The notes: generated from the letters alone by a model not told the origin. 64,000 nt of DNA from an uncultured Collinsella sp. (GCA_902470065.1 CABRFA010000004.1:19368-83367); one strand, 5' to 3'. Positions 41,472 through 49,711 are shown, counted from the stretch's first letter. Made by a program: numbers and translations.

Positions 41472-41512
41472 GTGCAAAGTAACCTGACCCCAATGCACCA
41501 TCCCAATACACC
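41472..41512. repeat. Short palindromic repeat GGTGCAAAG...TGCACC
   Basis: GGTGCAAAGTAACCTGACCC and a matching TGCACCAT form a small hairpin-like element. A second copy (GGTGCAAAGCAACCTGTCCC ... TGCACC) lies at about 42697-42726, so the two flank the DUF2974 gene. Confidence 0.55.
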
Positions 41513-41530
41513 ATAGTTGATGGGAGGGCC

Positions 41531-42691
41531 ATGTCGGATTCGCCTAATTTTTTGACCTATGCCCAGACGGCGTTTGATCCGTTTGAGGAACGGCCGTTCT
41601 GCGCGGTGGATAGCCTGGTCTTTGCGTGGTTGTCCTATTTGCGTTTGCCGGGTGATATGGCGGAGCTGACGAACTGGCAGGGCCTAGACGTACGCGAGCT
41701 GCTGCGCGCCGAGTGCTACCAAGACATGATTGGCGACCTGTGGGATCCGGAGGGGAGCCGTGCCCTGTTGGAGGCTGTGGCAGCAAGCCCTCGCTACCGT
41801 GGCGTTCGTGTTTGCGGCTATCGTAGCGTGAGTGATGCCGAGACAACGGAGCAGTTTGCGGCCATGACGTTCCGATTTCCGGCGGGGTTTAGCTATCTTG
41901 CCTTCCGGGGGACCGACAGCACGATTGTGGGCTGGAAAGAGGACTTTAACATGGCGTTCCGGTGTCCTGTGCCGGCCCAGGAATCCGCGGCGCGTTATGT
42001 AGACGAGGCGGCGGATGCGATTGACGGGCCGCTTTTGTGCGGAGGTCATTCCAAGGGTGGAAACCTTGCGGTGTACGGTGCGGCGATGTGCCCCGATGTC
42101 GCCCGTGAGCGAATCGAACGGGCGTATTCCCATGATGGTCCGGGCTTCGTCGAGGAGTTTCTGAGCGGCAACGCCTTCGCCGATCTATCCGGTCGAATCG
42201 ACAAGACGCTACCTCGGTCGTCGATCTTTGGCATGATGTTCGAGACACAGGAGGACTATGCCATCGTTGAGAGCACCGAGTTCAGCCTGCTTCAGCATAA
42301 TCCTTTTAGCTGGGTGGTTGATGGTCGCGACTTCGTGTACTGTGAGCGCCTGTCCGCCGGTGCTCGATACGTTGATGGCTCCATTCGCGAGATGCTGCTT
42401 GCGGTGTCGCCTAGCGAGCGCGAGCGTTTTGTAGATGCGTTGTTCTCCGTGCTTGAGGCTACGGGTGCTGAGCGGTTTGCGGATATCGCTGGGAATCTGC
42501 GCGAGAGCCTGCCCGTGATGCTCCAGGCTGCGCAAGGCTTTGACAAGGATACGCGACGCTTTGTCTCGCAGACTATCGTTGCGATTCTTAAGTGTGCGCT
42601 TCTGCCCAAACGTCCCCAGATCGACATGCCCGCTGCCGGCAAGAGCTTGGCAGAACAGCTCGAGGCTTGGCAGTCCGAGCTCCTGCGCTAA
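41531..42691 (+). CDS. DUF2974 (Mbeg1-like) alpha/beta hydrolase
   Basis: This is a 386-residue protein of the DUF2974 family, with a lipase-like alpha/beta hydrolase fold. The nucleophile elbow is GGHSKGGNLAVYGA (about 157-170), giving a Ser in GHSKG. AFRGTDSTIVGWKEDF (about 121-136) is the oxyanion-region motif shared with fungal-type lipases. YSHDGPGF is also conserved. The substrate and location are unknown; there is no signal peptide. GATGGGAGGGCC precedes the ATG. Two related short palindromes flank the gene, hinting at possible mobility. Confidence 0.85.
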   Translation: MSDSPNFLTYAQTAFDPFEERPFCAVDSLVFAWLSYLRLPGDMAELTNWQGLDVRELLRAECYQDMIGDLWDPEGSRALLEAVAASPRYRGVRVCGYRSVSDAETTEQFAAMTFRFPAGFSYLAFRGTDSTIVGWKEDFNMAFRCPVPAQESAARYVDEAADAIDGPLLCGGHSKGGNLAVYGAAMCPDVARERIERAYSHDGPGFVEEFLSGNAFADLSGRIDKTLPRSSIFGMMFETQEDYAIVESTEFSLLQHNPFSWVVDGRDFVYCERLSAGARYVDGSIREMLLAVSPSERERFVDALFSVLEATGAERFADIAGNLRESLPVMLQAAQGFDKDTRRFVSQTIVAILKCALLPKRPQIDMPAAGKSLAEQLEAWQSELLR

Positions 42692-42696
42692 CCATT

Positions 42697-42726
42697 GGTG
42701 CAAAGCAACCTGTCCCCGATGCACCA
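42697..42726. repeat. Second copy of the GGTGCAAAG palindromic repeat
   Basis: GGTGCAAAGCAACCTGTCCC followed by TGCACC repeats the element at about 41472-41512, on the other side of the DUF2974 gene. It also contains the CCTGTCCC core found in other intergenic palindromes of the window. Confidence 0.55.
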
Positions 42727-42743
42727 ATCTTCGATGCGCCTGG

Positions 42744-42781
42744 GGCGGGCTCGACCGCTATAGGCGGGCTTGACCGCTATA
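42744..42781 (+). repeat. Tandem 19-bp duplication
   Basis: GGCGGGCTCGACCGCTATA is repeated directly at 42763-42781 with a single C-to-T change. It lies in the region that should hold the promoter of the nucleoid-associated protein gene. Confidence 0.75.
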
Positions 42782-42821
42782 CTGGTTCGTGCTCAATTCG
42801 ATTTAGAACGGAATGCCGTAT

Positions 42822-43826
42822 ATGAAAATCAATCACGCGATTCTGCATATCCTGGACTTTGACTCTGCCGTCAACGTCATGAGCCAGCGCGAGCTCGATA
42901 TCGAGAGCCGCACCGTGCGCAACTTCGTGACCACACATCTGCGCCGCGCGCGTACCTCGGCCGACAACAAACGCGCCACGTTTGCCGAGAACTCTGCGTT
43001 TGGTGGCGAGCTCAAGGGCTATTTCTTTGGCGAGCGCGAGTTCGTGGACCTGTCGCAGCAGATTGCGGAGTTTATCTCCTCCGAGCTCACCAAAGCCGAG
43101 AAAGCCGAGTCCACCGACGTGCTCGTGGCCGATTTTGACGACGATGAGGATGCCCGCTGGTTTGCCGTGATGCTGCTGGGCTCCAAGCAGGCATTCATGC
43201 ACGAGGTGGGTCGCGAAGAGGGCGAGGTGCGTAACGACATCGCGCGCCACTATGCCATTCTGCCGAACCCTTCGCAAAAGGTGCCGAGCTATGCAATCGT
43301 GCGTGCAAGCACCATGGAGATCGGCTATGTGGATAAGAAACGCAAGATTGCCGGCGAGGATCGCATGCTCATTCCCGACGGCCTGCTGCAATGCGACACG
43401 GGCGTTTCGGGTAAGGAGGTCATCGACACGGTGACGCGCGTGGTCGAGGAGGTCGCTGAAGAGCACGGCGCCAACACGGCCGTAGCGCTCGCCAAGGTCA
43501 AAGCCGCCGTTGCCGAGAAGGTTGAAGACGACGAAGAGTTGCCGCCTTGGGATATCGTCGATGAGGTCTTTGAGGACGAGCCAGTCATCAAGGAGAGCGT
43601 GCGCGCGGCACTGACCGAGGAGAAGGTGCCTGAGTGTGTGCCCGTGGAGCGCAAGCAGGTCGAACGCGCGGCGGTGCGCAATCACAAGATTCGTACCGAT
43701 ACGGGCATCGAGATCAGCTTCCCGGCAGAGATGGGTTCGAATTCCGAGTACATTGAGTTCGTCAATGAGCCCAACGGCCTCATTTCCATCGAGCTCAAAA
43801 ATATCGGTAGCATCGAGAATCGATAA
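42822..43826 (+). CDS. Nucleoid-associated protein, NdpA/YejK family
   Basis: This is a 334-residue protein of the 37-kDa nucleoid-associated family. It shows HAILHILDFDSAVNVMSQREL at the N-terminus, a DDDEDARWFAVMLLGSKQAF segment, and a VPSYAIVRASTMEIGYVDKK region. Family members bind DNA on the nucleoid, with no enzymatic role known to me. The ATG at 42822 is preferred over the ATG at 42813, because the purine-rich ACGGA touches the latter but is well spaced for the former. A terminator follows. Confidence 0.82.
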   Translation: MKINHAILHILDFDSAVNVMSQRELDIESRTVRNFVTTHLRRARTSADNKRATFAENSAFGGELKGYFFGEREFVDLSQQIAEFISSELTKAEKAESTDVLVADFDDDEDARWFAVMLLGSKQAFMHEVGREEGEVRNDIARHYAILPNPSQKVPSYAIVRASTMEIGYVDKKRKIAGEDRMLIPDGLLQCDTGVSGKEVIDTVTRVVEEVAEEHGANTAVALAKVKAAVAEKVEDDEELPPWDIVDEVFEDEPVIKESVRAALTEEKVPECVPVERKQVERAAVRNHKIRTDTGIEISFPAEMGSNSEYIEFVNEPNGLISIELKNIGSIENR

Positions 43827-43856
43827 GTTGCGTTGCGCCTACAGCGAGAAAGCAAA

Positions 43857-43889
43857 GGCCGAAGCTCCTTGGGGCTTCGGCCATTTTGT
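43857..43889 (+). terminator. Terminator after the nucleoid-associated protein gene
   Basis: A perfect 9-bp stem (43857-43865 with 43874-43882) is followed by ATTTTGTTT. Confidence 0.85.
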
Positions 43890-43928
43890 TTAGGGATGAA
43901 TTATCCCGCAGGTTGAGCATACGTCAGC

Positions 43929-43954
43929 GAAAACGCGGTTTGTCAAAACCGCGT
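43929..43954 (-). terminator. Terminator of the lysine operon
   Basis: On the minus strand a 9-bp stem (43946-43954 with 43933-43941) with a 4-nt loop is followed by TTTT. It lies just after the dapH stop codon. Confidence 0.82.
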
Positions 43955-43959
43955 AACTA

Positions 43960-44679
43960 TTAAAGTTGACGTAAGCCCTCTTCCAGTCCGGTCTTGCTGT
44001 CGGTCTTCTCGTCGCGCATCTTGATGACGCGGGCGGGGACACCGGCCACGACGGCGCCGGCGGGGACGTCCTCGACGCACACGGCGCCGGCGGCAACGAC
44101 AGCGCCCTTGCCTACGTGCACGCCCTCCAGGACCACGGCGTTGGCGCCGATCATGACATCGTTCTCGATGATGACGGGCGTGGCGCTGGCGGGCTCCACA
44201 ACGCCTGCCAGCACGGTGCCGGCGCCGATGTGGCAGTTCTTGCCCACGGTGGCGCGGCCGCCCAGCACGGCGCCCATATCAATCATGGAGCCTTCGCCAA
44301 TGACGGAGCCGATGTTGATGATGGCGCCCATCATGATGACGGCGCGATCGCCGATCTCGACGCGGTCACGGATGATCGCGCCCGGCTCGATGCGGGCGTT
44401 GATGCCCTTAAGGTCGAGCATGGGCACGGCAGAGTTGCGGCAGTCATTCTCGACATCGTAGTAGTCGATGGAGTCGACATTGGCATCGAGGATGGCCTTG
44501 AGCTCATCCCAGTCGCCAAAGACGGTCTTGCCGCGACGGCCGCCGTAGACATGTGCGTCGCCCCAGGCAACCTTCATGCCGGGCTTCTCGCGCACGTATA
44601 GCTTGACAGGTGTCTTTTTGGGCGCGGTGGCGATGTAGTTGATAATCTCCTGGGCATTCATCTCGGCTGCGTTGCTCAT
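43960..44679 (-). CDS. dapH: Tetrahydrodipicolinate N-acetyltransferase
   Basis: This enzyme acetylates tetrahydrodipicolinate, committing lysine synthesis to the acetylated branch. The 239-residue product has a short N-terminal domain (about 1-85, MNAQEIINYIATAPKKTPVK) and a left-handed beta-helix of hexapeptide repeats (about 86-220, such as ARIEPGAIIRDRVEIGDRAV). It is the shorter acetyl-type rather than succinyl-type DapD. It is the last gene of the operon, with GGAGAG before its ATG and only 3 bp after the dapB stop. Confidence 0.92.
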   Translation of the reverse strand: MSNAAEMNAQEIINYIATAPKKTPVKLYVREKPGMKVAWGDAHVYGGRRGKTVFGDWDELKAILDANVDSIDYYDVENDCRNSAVPMLDLKGINARIEPGAIIRDRVEIGDRAVIMMGAIINIGSVIGEGSMIDMGAVLGGRATVGKNCHIGAGTVLAGVVEPASATPVIIENDVMIGANAVVLEGVHVGKGAVVAAGAVCVEDVPAGAVVAGVPARVIKMRDEKTDSKTGLEEGLRQL

Positions 44680-44682
44680 TTG

Positions 44683-45459
44683 CTATCTCTCCTTTGGGTG
44701 GATTCGGTTGATACCTGGTTGGGCAAACATGACCTGGTCGAACGTATAGAAGCCGGGTTCGCGGGTGACGAGCTTCTGGGTGGCGGCCAGGGCGCCGTTG
44801 ACGAAGATCTGACGGCTCGTGGCGCGGTGGGTGAGCGTGACCTCCTCGTCCTGGCCAAAGAAACTCACTTCGTGGACGCCGGCGACAGTGCCACCGCGCA
44901 GCGAGTGCATGCCGATCTCCTTGGGATTGCGCGCGCCGCACATGCCCTCGCGTCCGTAGACGGGGTGGTAGCCTGTCTCGGGCTCGGCCTCGACTACGGC
45001 GTCGAGCAGCAGCTTGGCGGTACCGCTGGGGGCGTCGACCTTTTGGTTATGGTGCGTCTCGACGATTTCGCAGTCAAAGCCGGGCAACTCGCGCGTGGCC
45101 TGGGCCACTAGATGACGCAGGGCTGCGATGCCGATGGAGTAATTGCCCGAGTGCATAACGCGGGTGTTCTGGCCCAGCTCACGCAGACGGTCCATCTGCT
45201 CGGGGGTGTAGCCCGTGGTGCCCGAGACCAACGCCGCGCCCGTGCGCTCGACATAGGCGACGACGGCATCGAAGGTCACGACGTTCGAGAAGTCGATAAT
45301 CACATCGGCAGCCGGTGCGTTCTCGAGCTTGCTCAAATCGAAGCCAATCTGGGCCACGATATCAAAAACGGATTGACCGGCGGCGTCGACAACGCCCTCG
45401 GCGGTGGTGCGGATGAGCGAGCCCATGCGGCCCGTTCCCATAATGACGGTCTTAATCAA
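44683..45459 (-). CDS. dapB: 4-hydroxy-tetrahydrodipicolinate reductase
   Basis: This enzyme reduces the DapA product with NAD(P)H to tetrahydrodipicolinate. The 258-residue product has the nucleotide loop VIMGTGRMGSLI (residues 5-16), DFSNVVTFDAVV, GTTGYTPEQMDRL, and the catalytic motif ETHHNQKVDAPSGTAKLL (about 134-151) with the conserved His and Lys. The ATG at 45459 overlaps the end of the lysA-dapA frame by 8 bp, showing translational coupling. Confidence 0.95.
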   Translation of the reverse strand: MIKTVIMGTGRMGSLIRTTAEGVVDAAGQSVFDIVAQIGFDLSKLENAPAADVIIDFSNVVTFDAVVAYVERTGAALVSGTTGYTPEQMDRLRELGQNTRVMHSGNYSIGIAALRHLVAQATRELPGFDCEIVETHHNQKVDAPSGTAKLLLDAVVEAEPETGYHPVYGREGMCGARNPKEIGMHSLRGGTVAGVHEVSFFGQDEEVTLTHRATSRQIFVNGALAATQKLVTREPGFYTFDQVMFAQPGINRIHPKER

Positions 45460-46342
45460 GCAGACCAGCCCCCTTCAGAGCATCGGTAAGTGCAGAGCGC
45501 GTGTCGTCTGCCATGGGGCACAGCGGCATGCGGTAGTTTGCCTCGATCATACCCATCTGGGCGAGCGCCTCTTTGACGGGGATGGGGTTGACCTCACTAA
45601 AGAGGGCATTGATGAGCGGCTGGCCGGCAATTTGGATATCGCGGGCACGCGCCACGTCACCGTCCAAATAGGCGCGGCACATGTCATGCACGAGCTGCGG
45701 CTGCACGTCTGCCCACACGCTGATGGTGCCCGAGGCGCCCAGGCTCATGAGCGGCACGGTAAGCGCGTCCTCGCCCGAGTACATGCGGAAGTCGTCTGAC
45801 AGCAGGTGGGCGATCTTGGCCGCGTAGGCGACGTTGCCCGAGGCCTCCTTAATACCCATGATGTTGGGGTGCGCGGCCAGGCGTTCTACGTTGCGCTCGC
45901 TGATGCCGCAGCCACAGCGGCCGGGGATGTTGTACAGGATGCAGGGGATGTTCACGGCATCGGCGACGGTCTTAAAGTGCTGATAGATACCCTCTTCGTT
46001 GGACTTGTTGTAGTAGGGGGTAATGAGCAGCAGGCCGTCGGCTCCCAAGCCCTGGTAAGTAAGCGACTTGGTGAGCATGGTCTGCGTGGAGTTGGAGCCC
46101 GAGCCGGCAATGACGGGGACGCGTCCTGCAACATTCTTGACCACGGCGGCGACGACGGAGTTATCCTCGTCGTCGGTCATCGTGGCGCTCTCGCCGGTGG
46201 TGCCCAGGGTGAGGATGGCGTCGGTGCCGTTTTGCAGGTGGAAATCGATAAGGCGCTCGAGTGCGTCAAAGTCGACACTGCCGTCCTTTTTAAATGGCGT
46301 AACAAGGGCGACGATTGAGCCCTCGAGATTGCGGATGTCCAT
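45452..46342 (-). CDS. dapA: Dihydrodipicolinate synthase, possible internal start
   Basis: This entry marks the DapA part of the fused frame as it would be if started from the ATG at 46342: 296 residues, the normal length for 4-hydroxy-tetrahydrodipicolinate synthase, beginning MDIRNLEGSIVALVTPF. AAGGAGAAG lies 6 nt upstream of this ATG. No stop codon separates it from the LysA part, so whether the protein is made free, fused or both cannot be decided from the sequence. Confidence 0.6.
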   Translation of the reverse strand: MDIRNLEGSIVALVTPFKKDGSVDFDALERLIDFHLQNGTDAILTLGTTGESATMTDDEDNSVVAAVVKNVAGRVPVIAGSGSNSTQTMLTKSLTYQGLGADGLLLITPYYNKSNEEGIYQHFKTVADAVNIPCILYNIPGRCGCGISERNVERLAAHPNIMGIKEASGNVAYAAKIAHLLSDDFRMYSGEDALTVPLMSLGASGTISVWADVQPQLVHDMCRAYLDGDVARARDIQIAGQPLINALFSEVNPIPVKEALAQMGMIEANYRMPLCPMADDTRSALTDALKGAGLLD

Positions 46343-47761
46343 GTTCTTCTCCTTCGCGTCCGCGATCTGGATGCGTTTGTTCCATTGGGCGGCGACTGCC
46401 AGGCGCTCGTCTTGGGCGCGACGGCGGGCACTTTCGGCGCGCGACTTGGCCAGCAGCTCTCGGCCGCTCGGCAGCACGTCGAGCGTGGCAAAGTAATCGC
46501 CCGGGCGCTCGGCGCGGCGGATGAGGTCGGCCGAGCCATCGGGGCGCAACAGGACCTCGGCGGAGCGCAGGCGTCCATTGTAGTTGTAGCCCATGGAGTA
46601 GCCATGCGCGCCGGTATCGTGGATCACAAGCAGGTCGCCCATGTCGATATGCGGCAGCTCGCGATCGATGGCGAACTTGTCGTTGTTCTCGCACAGATTG
46701 CCCGTGATGTCGTAGGTGTCCGTGACGGGCGCTGTGGTCTTGTCGTCGCCACCCGGCTGGCCCATCACCGTAATGTGGTGGTAGGCGCCATACATGGCAG
46801 GACGAATCAGATCGACGGCGCTTGCGTCCACGCCGATATAGTCCTTGTAGATCTGCTTCTCGTGGATGGCCTTGGTGACCAGGCAGCCGTAGGGGCCCAT
46901 CATAAAGCGACCCATCTCGGTGCAGATCGCCACATCGCCCATGCCGGCGGGGACCAGAATCTCGTCGTAGGCTGCGTGTACGCCCTCACCGATGGCGTGA
47001 ATGTCGTTAGCCTGCTGCTCGGGCAGGTAGGGGATACCCACACCGCCGGACAGATTGATAAAGGCGACATGTGCGCCGGTCTCGCGCTCCAGGCGCACGG
47101 CAAGTTTAAAGAGGATGCGTGCGAGCTTGGGATAGTAGTCGTTAGTGACGGTGTTACTGGCAAGGAAGGCATGGATGCCAAAATTCTCGGCGCCCTTGGC
47201 CTTGAGCATGCGGAAGGCCTCAAAGAGCTGCTCGGTGGTCATGCCATATTTGGAGTCGCCCGGGTTGTCCATGATGCCGTTGGAGAGCTGGAACAGGCCG
47301 CCTGGATTAAAGCGGCAGCTGACCGTCTTGGGGATGGGCCCCGCAAAACGCTCAAAGAACTCAATGTGGCTGATGTCGTCAAAGTTGACGATGGCACCCA
47401 GCTTGTCGGCGAGCTCAAAGTCGGCAGCCGGCGTGTCGTTGGACGAGAACATGATGTCGTGTCCCGTGATACCCAGTGAGCGGGCGATCATGAGCTCGGT
47501 ATAGCTCGAGCAATCGCAGCCGCAGCCGTATTCGTTGAGGATGGAGATGAGCGCCGGGTTGGGGTTGGCCTTGACGGCAAAGTATTCCTTAAAGCCCGGG
47601 TTCCATGCAAAGGCGTCTCGCACTTCTTGCATGTTGCGGCGGATGCCTGCCTCGTCGTATAGATGAAACGGCGTGGGGAACTGCTCGACGATATGCTCGA
47701 GCGTCTCCTTGTCCACAAACGGCTGCTTGGCCGCATATGCCTCGTTGGGGGTCAATGCCAT
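45452..47761 (-). CDS. Fused diaminopimelate decarboxylase and dihydrodipicolinate synthase
   Basis: This is a single 769-residue frame. Residues about 1-425 are a LysA-type decarboxylase: PLP lysine in EYFAVKANPNPAL (about 59-71), GGVGIPYLP, and CTEMGRFMMGPYG; it makes lysine from meso-diaminopimelate. A charged helical linker (about 430-473, RAESARRRAQDERLAVAAQ) joins it to DapA, which condenses pyruvate and aspartate semialdehyde. DapA motifs are GTTGESATMTDDE, ITPYYNKSNEEG, YNIPGRCG and the Schiff-base lysine in MGIKEASGN. The internal ATG at 46342 has an AAGGAG, so a separate DapA could also be made. A lysine riboswitch precedes it. Confidence 0.9.
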   Translation of the reverse strand: MALTPNEAYAAKQPFVDKETLEHIVEQFPTPFHLYDEAGIRRNMQEVRDAFAWNPGFKEYFAVKANPNPALISILNEYGCGCDCSSYTELMIARSLGITGHDIMFSSNDTPAADFELADKLGAIVNFDDISHIEFFERFAGPIPKTVSCRFNPGGLFQLSNGIMDNPGDSKYGMTTEQLFEAFRMLKAKGAENFGIHAFLASNTVTNDYYPKLARILFKLAVRLERETGAHVAFINLSGGVGIPYLPEQQANDIHAIGEGVHAAYDEILVPAGMGDVAICTEMGRFMMGPYGCLVTKAIHEKQIYKDYIGVDASAVDLIRPAMYGAYHHITVMGQPGGDDKTTAPVTDTYDITGNLCENNDKFAIDRELPHIDMGDLLVIHDTGAHGYSMGYNYNGRLRSAEVLLRPDGSADLIRRAERPGDYFATLDVLPSGRELLAKSRAESARRRAQDERLAVAAQWNKRIQIADAKEKNMDIRNLEGSIVALVTPFKKDGSVDFDALERLIDFHLQNGTDAILTLGTTGESATMTDDEDNSVVAAVVKNVAGRVPVIAGSGSNSTQTMLTKSLTYQGLGADGLLLITPYYNKSNEEGIYQHFKTVADAVNIPCILYNIPGRCGCGISERNVERLAAHPNIMGIKEASGNVAYAAKIAHLLSDDFRMYSGEDALTVPLMSLGASGTISVWADVQPQLVHDMCRAYLDGDVARARDIQIAGQPLINALFSEVNPIPVKEALAQMGMIEANYRMPLCPMADDTRSALTDALKGAGLLD

Positions 47762-47831
47762 GTCCCGTAAACCTCGCTATCCAGACGGCGCCATCGGCGC
47801 ATCAAATCCGCATAGCGTGGACCCAATGTCC
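47762..47831 (-). promoter_or_regulatory. Expression platform of the lysine riboswitch
   Basis: This stretch links the aptamer to the start codon. Its segment 47776-47786 is complementary (10 of 11) to the P1 3' strand at 47828-47838, so it can form a competing hairpin that ends just upstream of the GAGG at 47772-47775. No T-tract terminator is seen. Confidence 0.5.
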
Positions 47832-47990
47832 GGATAGCGCTCCCGCATTGCTGCAGACAGTCCTGTGGGTGTTTCCCACAGGCCCACCAGGTTGTTCGTG
47901 CCCGAAAAACCCAGTTCGGCGGGTTTCGCCTCCCCACGGGGTCAAAGCCTGCCGGCTCGCCCGCGGCTCTTCGTGCCCGCGCCTCTATCA
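47832..47990 (-). ncRNA. Lysine riboswitch (L box)
   Basis: On the minus strand the core runs GATAGAGGCGCGG (P1 and the AGAGGTGC box), then AAGAGCCGCG, then GGGGAGGCGAAACCCGCCGA, the highly conserved lysine-aptamer junction. CCTGTGGGAAACACCCACAGG forms a hairpin near the 3' part, and GGGAGCGCTATCC closes P1. The order matches RF00168. It lies 70 nt upstream of the LysA-DapA start. The 3' strand of P1 (47828-47838) can alternatively pair with 47776-47786, next to the GAGG ribosome binding site, so control may act on translation. Confidence 0.88.
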
Positions 47991-48139
47991 AGTGGTAAAG
48001 ACCCTATCACGTTGCACTTTACCAAACAAGAGTATTCGTATATAACGTTTAAAAAATGCAGCAATATGCTGGAAACATGTGTGCCACAATCCTGTATCAC
48101 AATAAGTTGCAACAGATGTGCCTCACGAAGGGATTCTCT

Positions 48140-49327
48140 ATGACCGAGCTCCAAGAACTCCGTCGCTATCGCCGCGATCTCCATCGCATTCCGGAGCTCG
48201 ATTTCGATCTTCCGCAGACTATCGCCTATATCGAGGGCGTGCTGGCACCGCTCACCTGCGAAGTGACCCATCCGTGCCCCAGCTGCGTCTGTGCTTTCTT
48301 CGACGCTGGCGTTGATGCCGCGCATGCCACGGCGATTCGCGCCGATATGGATGCGCTGCCCATCGCGGAGGCGACGGGAGCGGCCTTTGCCTCGATCCAT
48401 CCCGGCAAGATGCACGCTTGCGGACATGACGGACACATGGCCATGGCACTTGCCGCCGCGACGTATGTCGACCGTACGATTCGCGAGCAGCCGGGCGCCA
48501 TTAGGCGCAACGTTCTCTTTGTGTTCCAGCCGGCCGAGGAAACGACCGGTGGTGCCAAGACGGTATGCGAGAGCGGTGTGTTCGAGCGCTATGGGGCTGA
48601 CCGCATTTTTGGCTTCCATGTGTGGCCCGATCTGCCTGCCGGCACGTTGGCGAGTTGTTCCGGTCCGCTGCTGGCGCGTTCGAGTGAGACACACATTCAT
48701 ATTCACGGGACGAGCATCCATATCGCTAAGACCTATGGCGTTCCGGTCGAGGAGTCGCACGATGCGGCGCTGGCGGCTGCCAAGTTCTTGGTTGCCGAGC
48801 GCGAACTGATGGACGAGCTGGGCACCGACGAGCCCTGTATCGGTAAGTTTGGTCTGCTGCAGGCCGGCACCGTTTGCAACGCGGTGGCGGGGGAGGCCCA
48901 TGTGGCCGGAAGCCTGCGTGTGTTTACGGACGACATGTTCGACCGGGCGCGCGAAGGCGTGCGCCGCGTGCTGGACGATGCCTGTGCCGCAACGGGCTGC
49001 ACGTATGATCTCGACTTTGCCGAGGGCTATCCGCCGGTCGACAACGACCCCGAGCTATTTGCCAATGTCGCGCCTGCCTTGCCCGAGCTACAGCTCGTGG
49101 ATGAGCCGCTGCTGATCGCCGAGGATTTCGCGTTCTATCAACGCTATCTGCCGGGCGTGTTTTTCCTGCTGGGCACGGGTATGCCAGAGGACCAAGACAA
49201 CCCGAGTGATTCGGATGGCTGCCCCGCCTATGCCACAAGCGCTCTGCATACCGATAGCATGCTCTTCGACGAGGAAATCCTACTCAAAGGCCTCGATGTC
49301 TACAAACGATTACTTTCGCTTGACTAA
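48140..49327 (+). CDS. M20-family amidohydrolase, candidate N-acetyldiaminopimelate deacetylase
   Basis: This is a 395-residue M20D metallohydrolase. The metal motifs are IRADMDALP (about 67-75), MHACGHDGHMAMAL (about 94-107), QPAEETTGGAK (about 132-142) and FHVWPDLPAGTL (about 161-172). M20D members remove acyl groups from amino acids such as indole-acetyl, hippurate or acetyl-diaminopimelate. It diverges from the lysine operon, which has dapH, so it most likely removes the acetyl group from N-acetyl-LL-diaminopimelate; this is inference. The ATG at 48140 follows AAGGGATT. Confidence 0.82.
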   Translation: MTELQELRRYRRDLHRIPELDFDLPQTIAYIEGVLAPLTCEVTHPCPSCVCAFFDAGVDAAHATAIRADMDALPIAEATGAAFASIHPGKMHACGHDGHMAMALAAATYVDRTIREQPGAIRRNVLFVFQPAEETTGGAKTVCESGVFERYGADRIFGFHVWPDLPAGTLASCSGPLLARSSETHIHIHGTSIHIAKTYGVPVEESHDAALAAAKFLVAERELMDELGTDEPCIGKFGLLQAGTVCNAVAGEAHVAGSLRVFTDDMFDRAREGVRRVLDDACAATGCTYDLDFAEGYPPVDNDPELFANVAPALPELQLVDEPLLIAEDFAFYQRYLPGVFFLLGTGMPEDQDNPSDSDGCPAYATSALHTDSMLFDEEILLKGLDVYKRLLSLD

Positions 49328-49342
49328 GGCGTGAAGGACTAT

Positions 49343-49378
49343 TTGTTCTAGAAAACACGAACAAACGTACGATATAAT
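49343..49378 (+). promoter_or_regulatory. Promoter and operator of higBA
   Basis: TATAAT at 49373-49378 is a consensus -10 element. The inverted repeat TTGTTC (49343-49348) and GAACAA (49359-49364) overlaps the -35 position, a likely binding site for the antitoxin. Confidence 0.55.
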
Positions 49379-49429
49379 AGAGATGTAAGTCTATAGAAAC
49401 GTTTGACGTTACTAACGTAAGGCGATACT

Positions 49430-49711
49430 ATGATTGCATCGTATAAAGATGAGGATACCGAACGCTTTGCCATGGGTGTGCGGGTCAGGAGGTTCGTGCC
49501 CTTTGAGCGTGTTGCGTTGAGGAAGATTCGCCAACTGCAGGTTTGTGCTTCGCTTGATGATCTTCGCGTTCCACCGGGCAACCGCCTGGAAGCTTTGAAG
49601 GGCGATCGTGCCGGTCAATATAGCATCCGTGTTAACGAGCGCTATCGGGTCTGTTTTGAGTGGAGACAGGAGATGGCTTGGAATGTCGAAATCGTCGATT
49701 ATCACAAGTGA
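49430..49711 (+). CDS. higB: HigB-type toxin of the RelE/ParE superfamily
   Basis: This is a 93-residue mRNA interferase-like toxin. The family pattern is ALRKIRQLQVCASLDDL (about 30-46), RLEALKGDRAGQYSIRV (about 52-68) with conserved basic residues, and YRVCFEWRQ (about 72-80). Its gene overlaps the antitoxin start by 29 bp, an arrangement typical of higBA, in which the toxin comes first. It could stabilise the locus or act in stress; nothing mobile is directly next to it. Confidence 0.88.
   Translation: MIASYKDEDTERFAMGVRVRRFVPFERVALRKIRQLQVCASLDDLRVPPGNRLEALKGDRAGQYSIRVNERYRVCFEWRQEMAWNVEIVDYHK

Noticed and set aside
47762..47990. A T-box or other tRNA-sensing leader before the lysine operon
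   Set aside because: No T-box core sequence is present, and the junction sequence matches the lysine aptamer.
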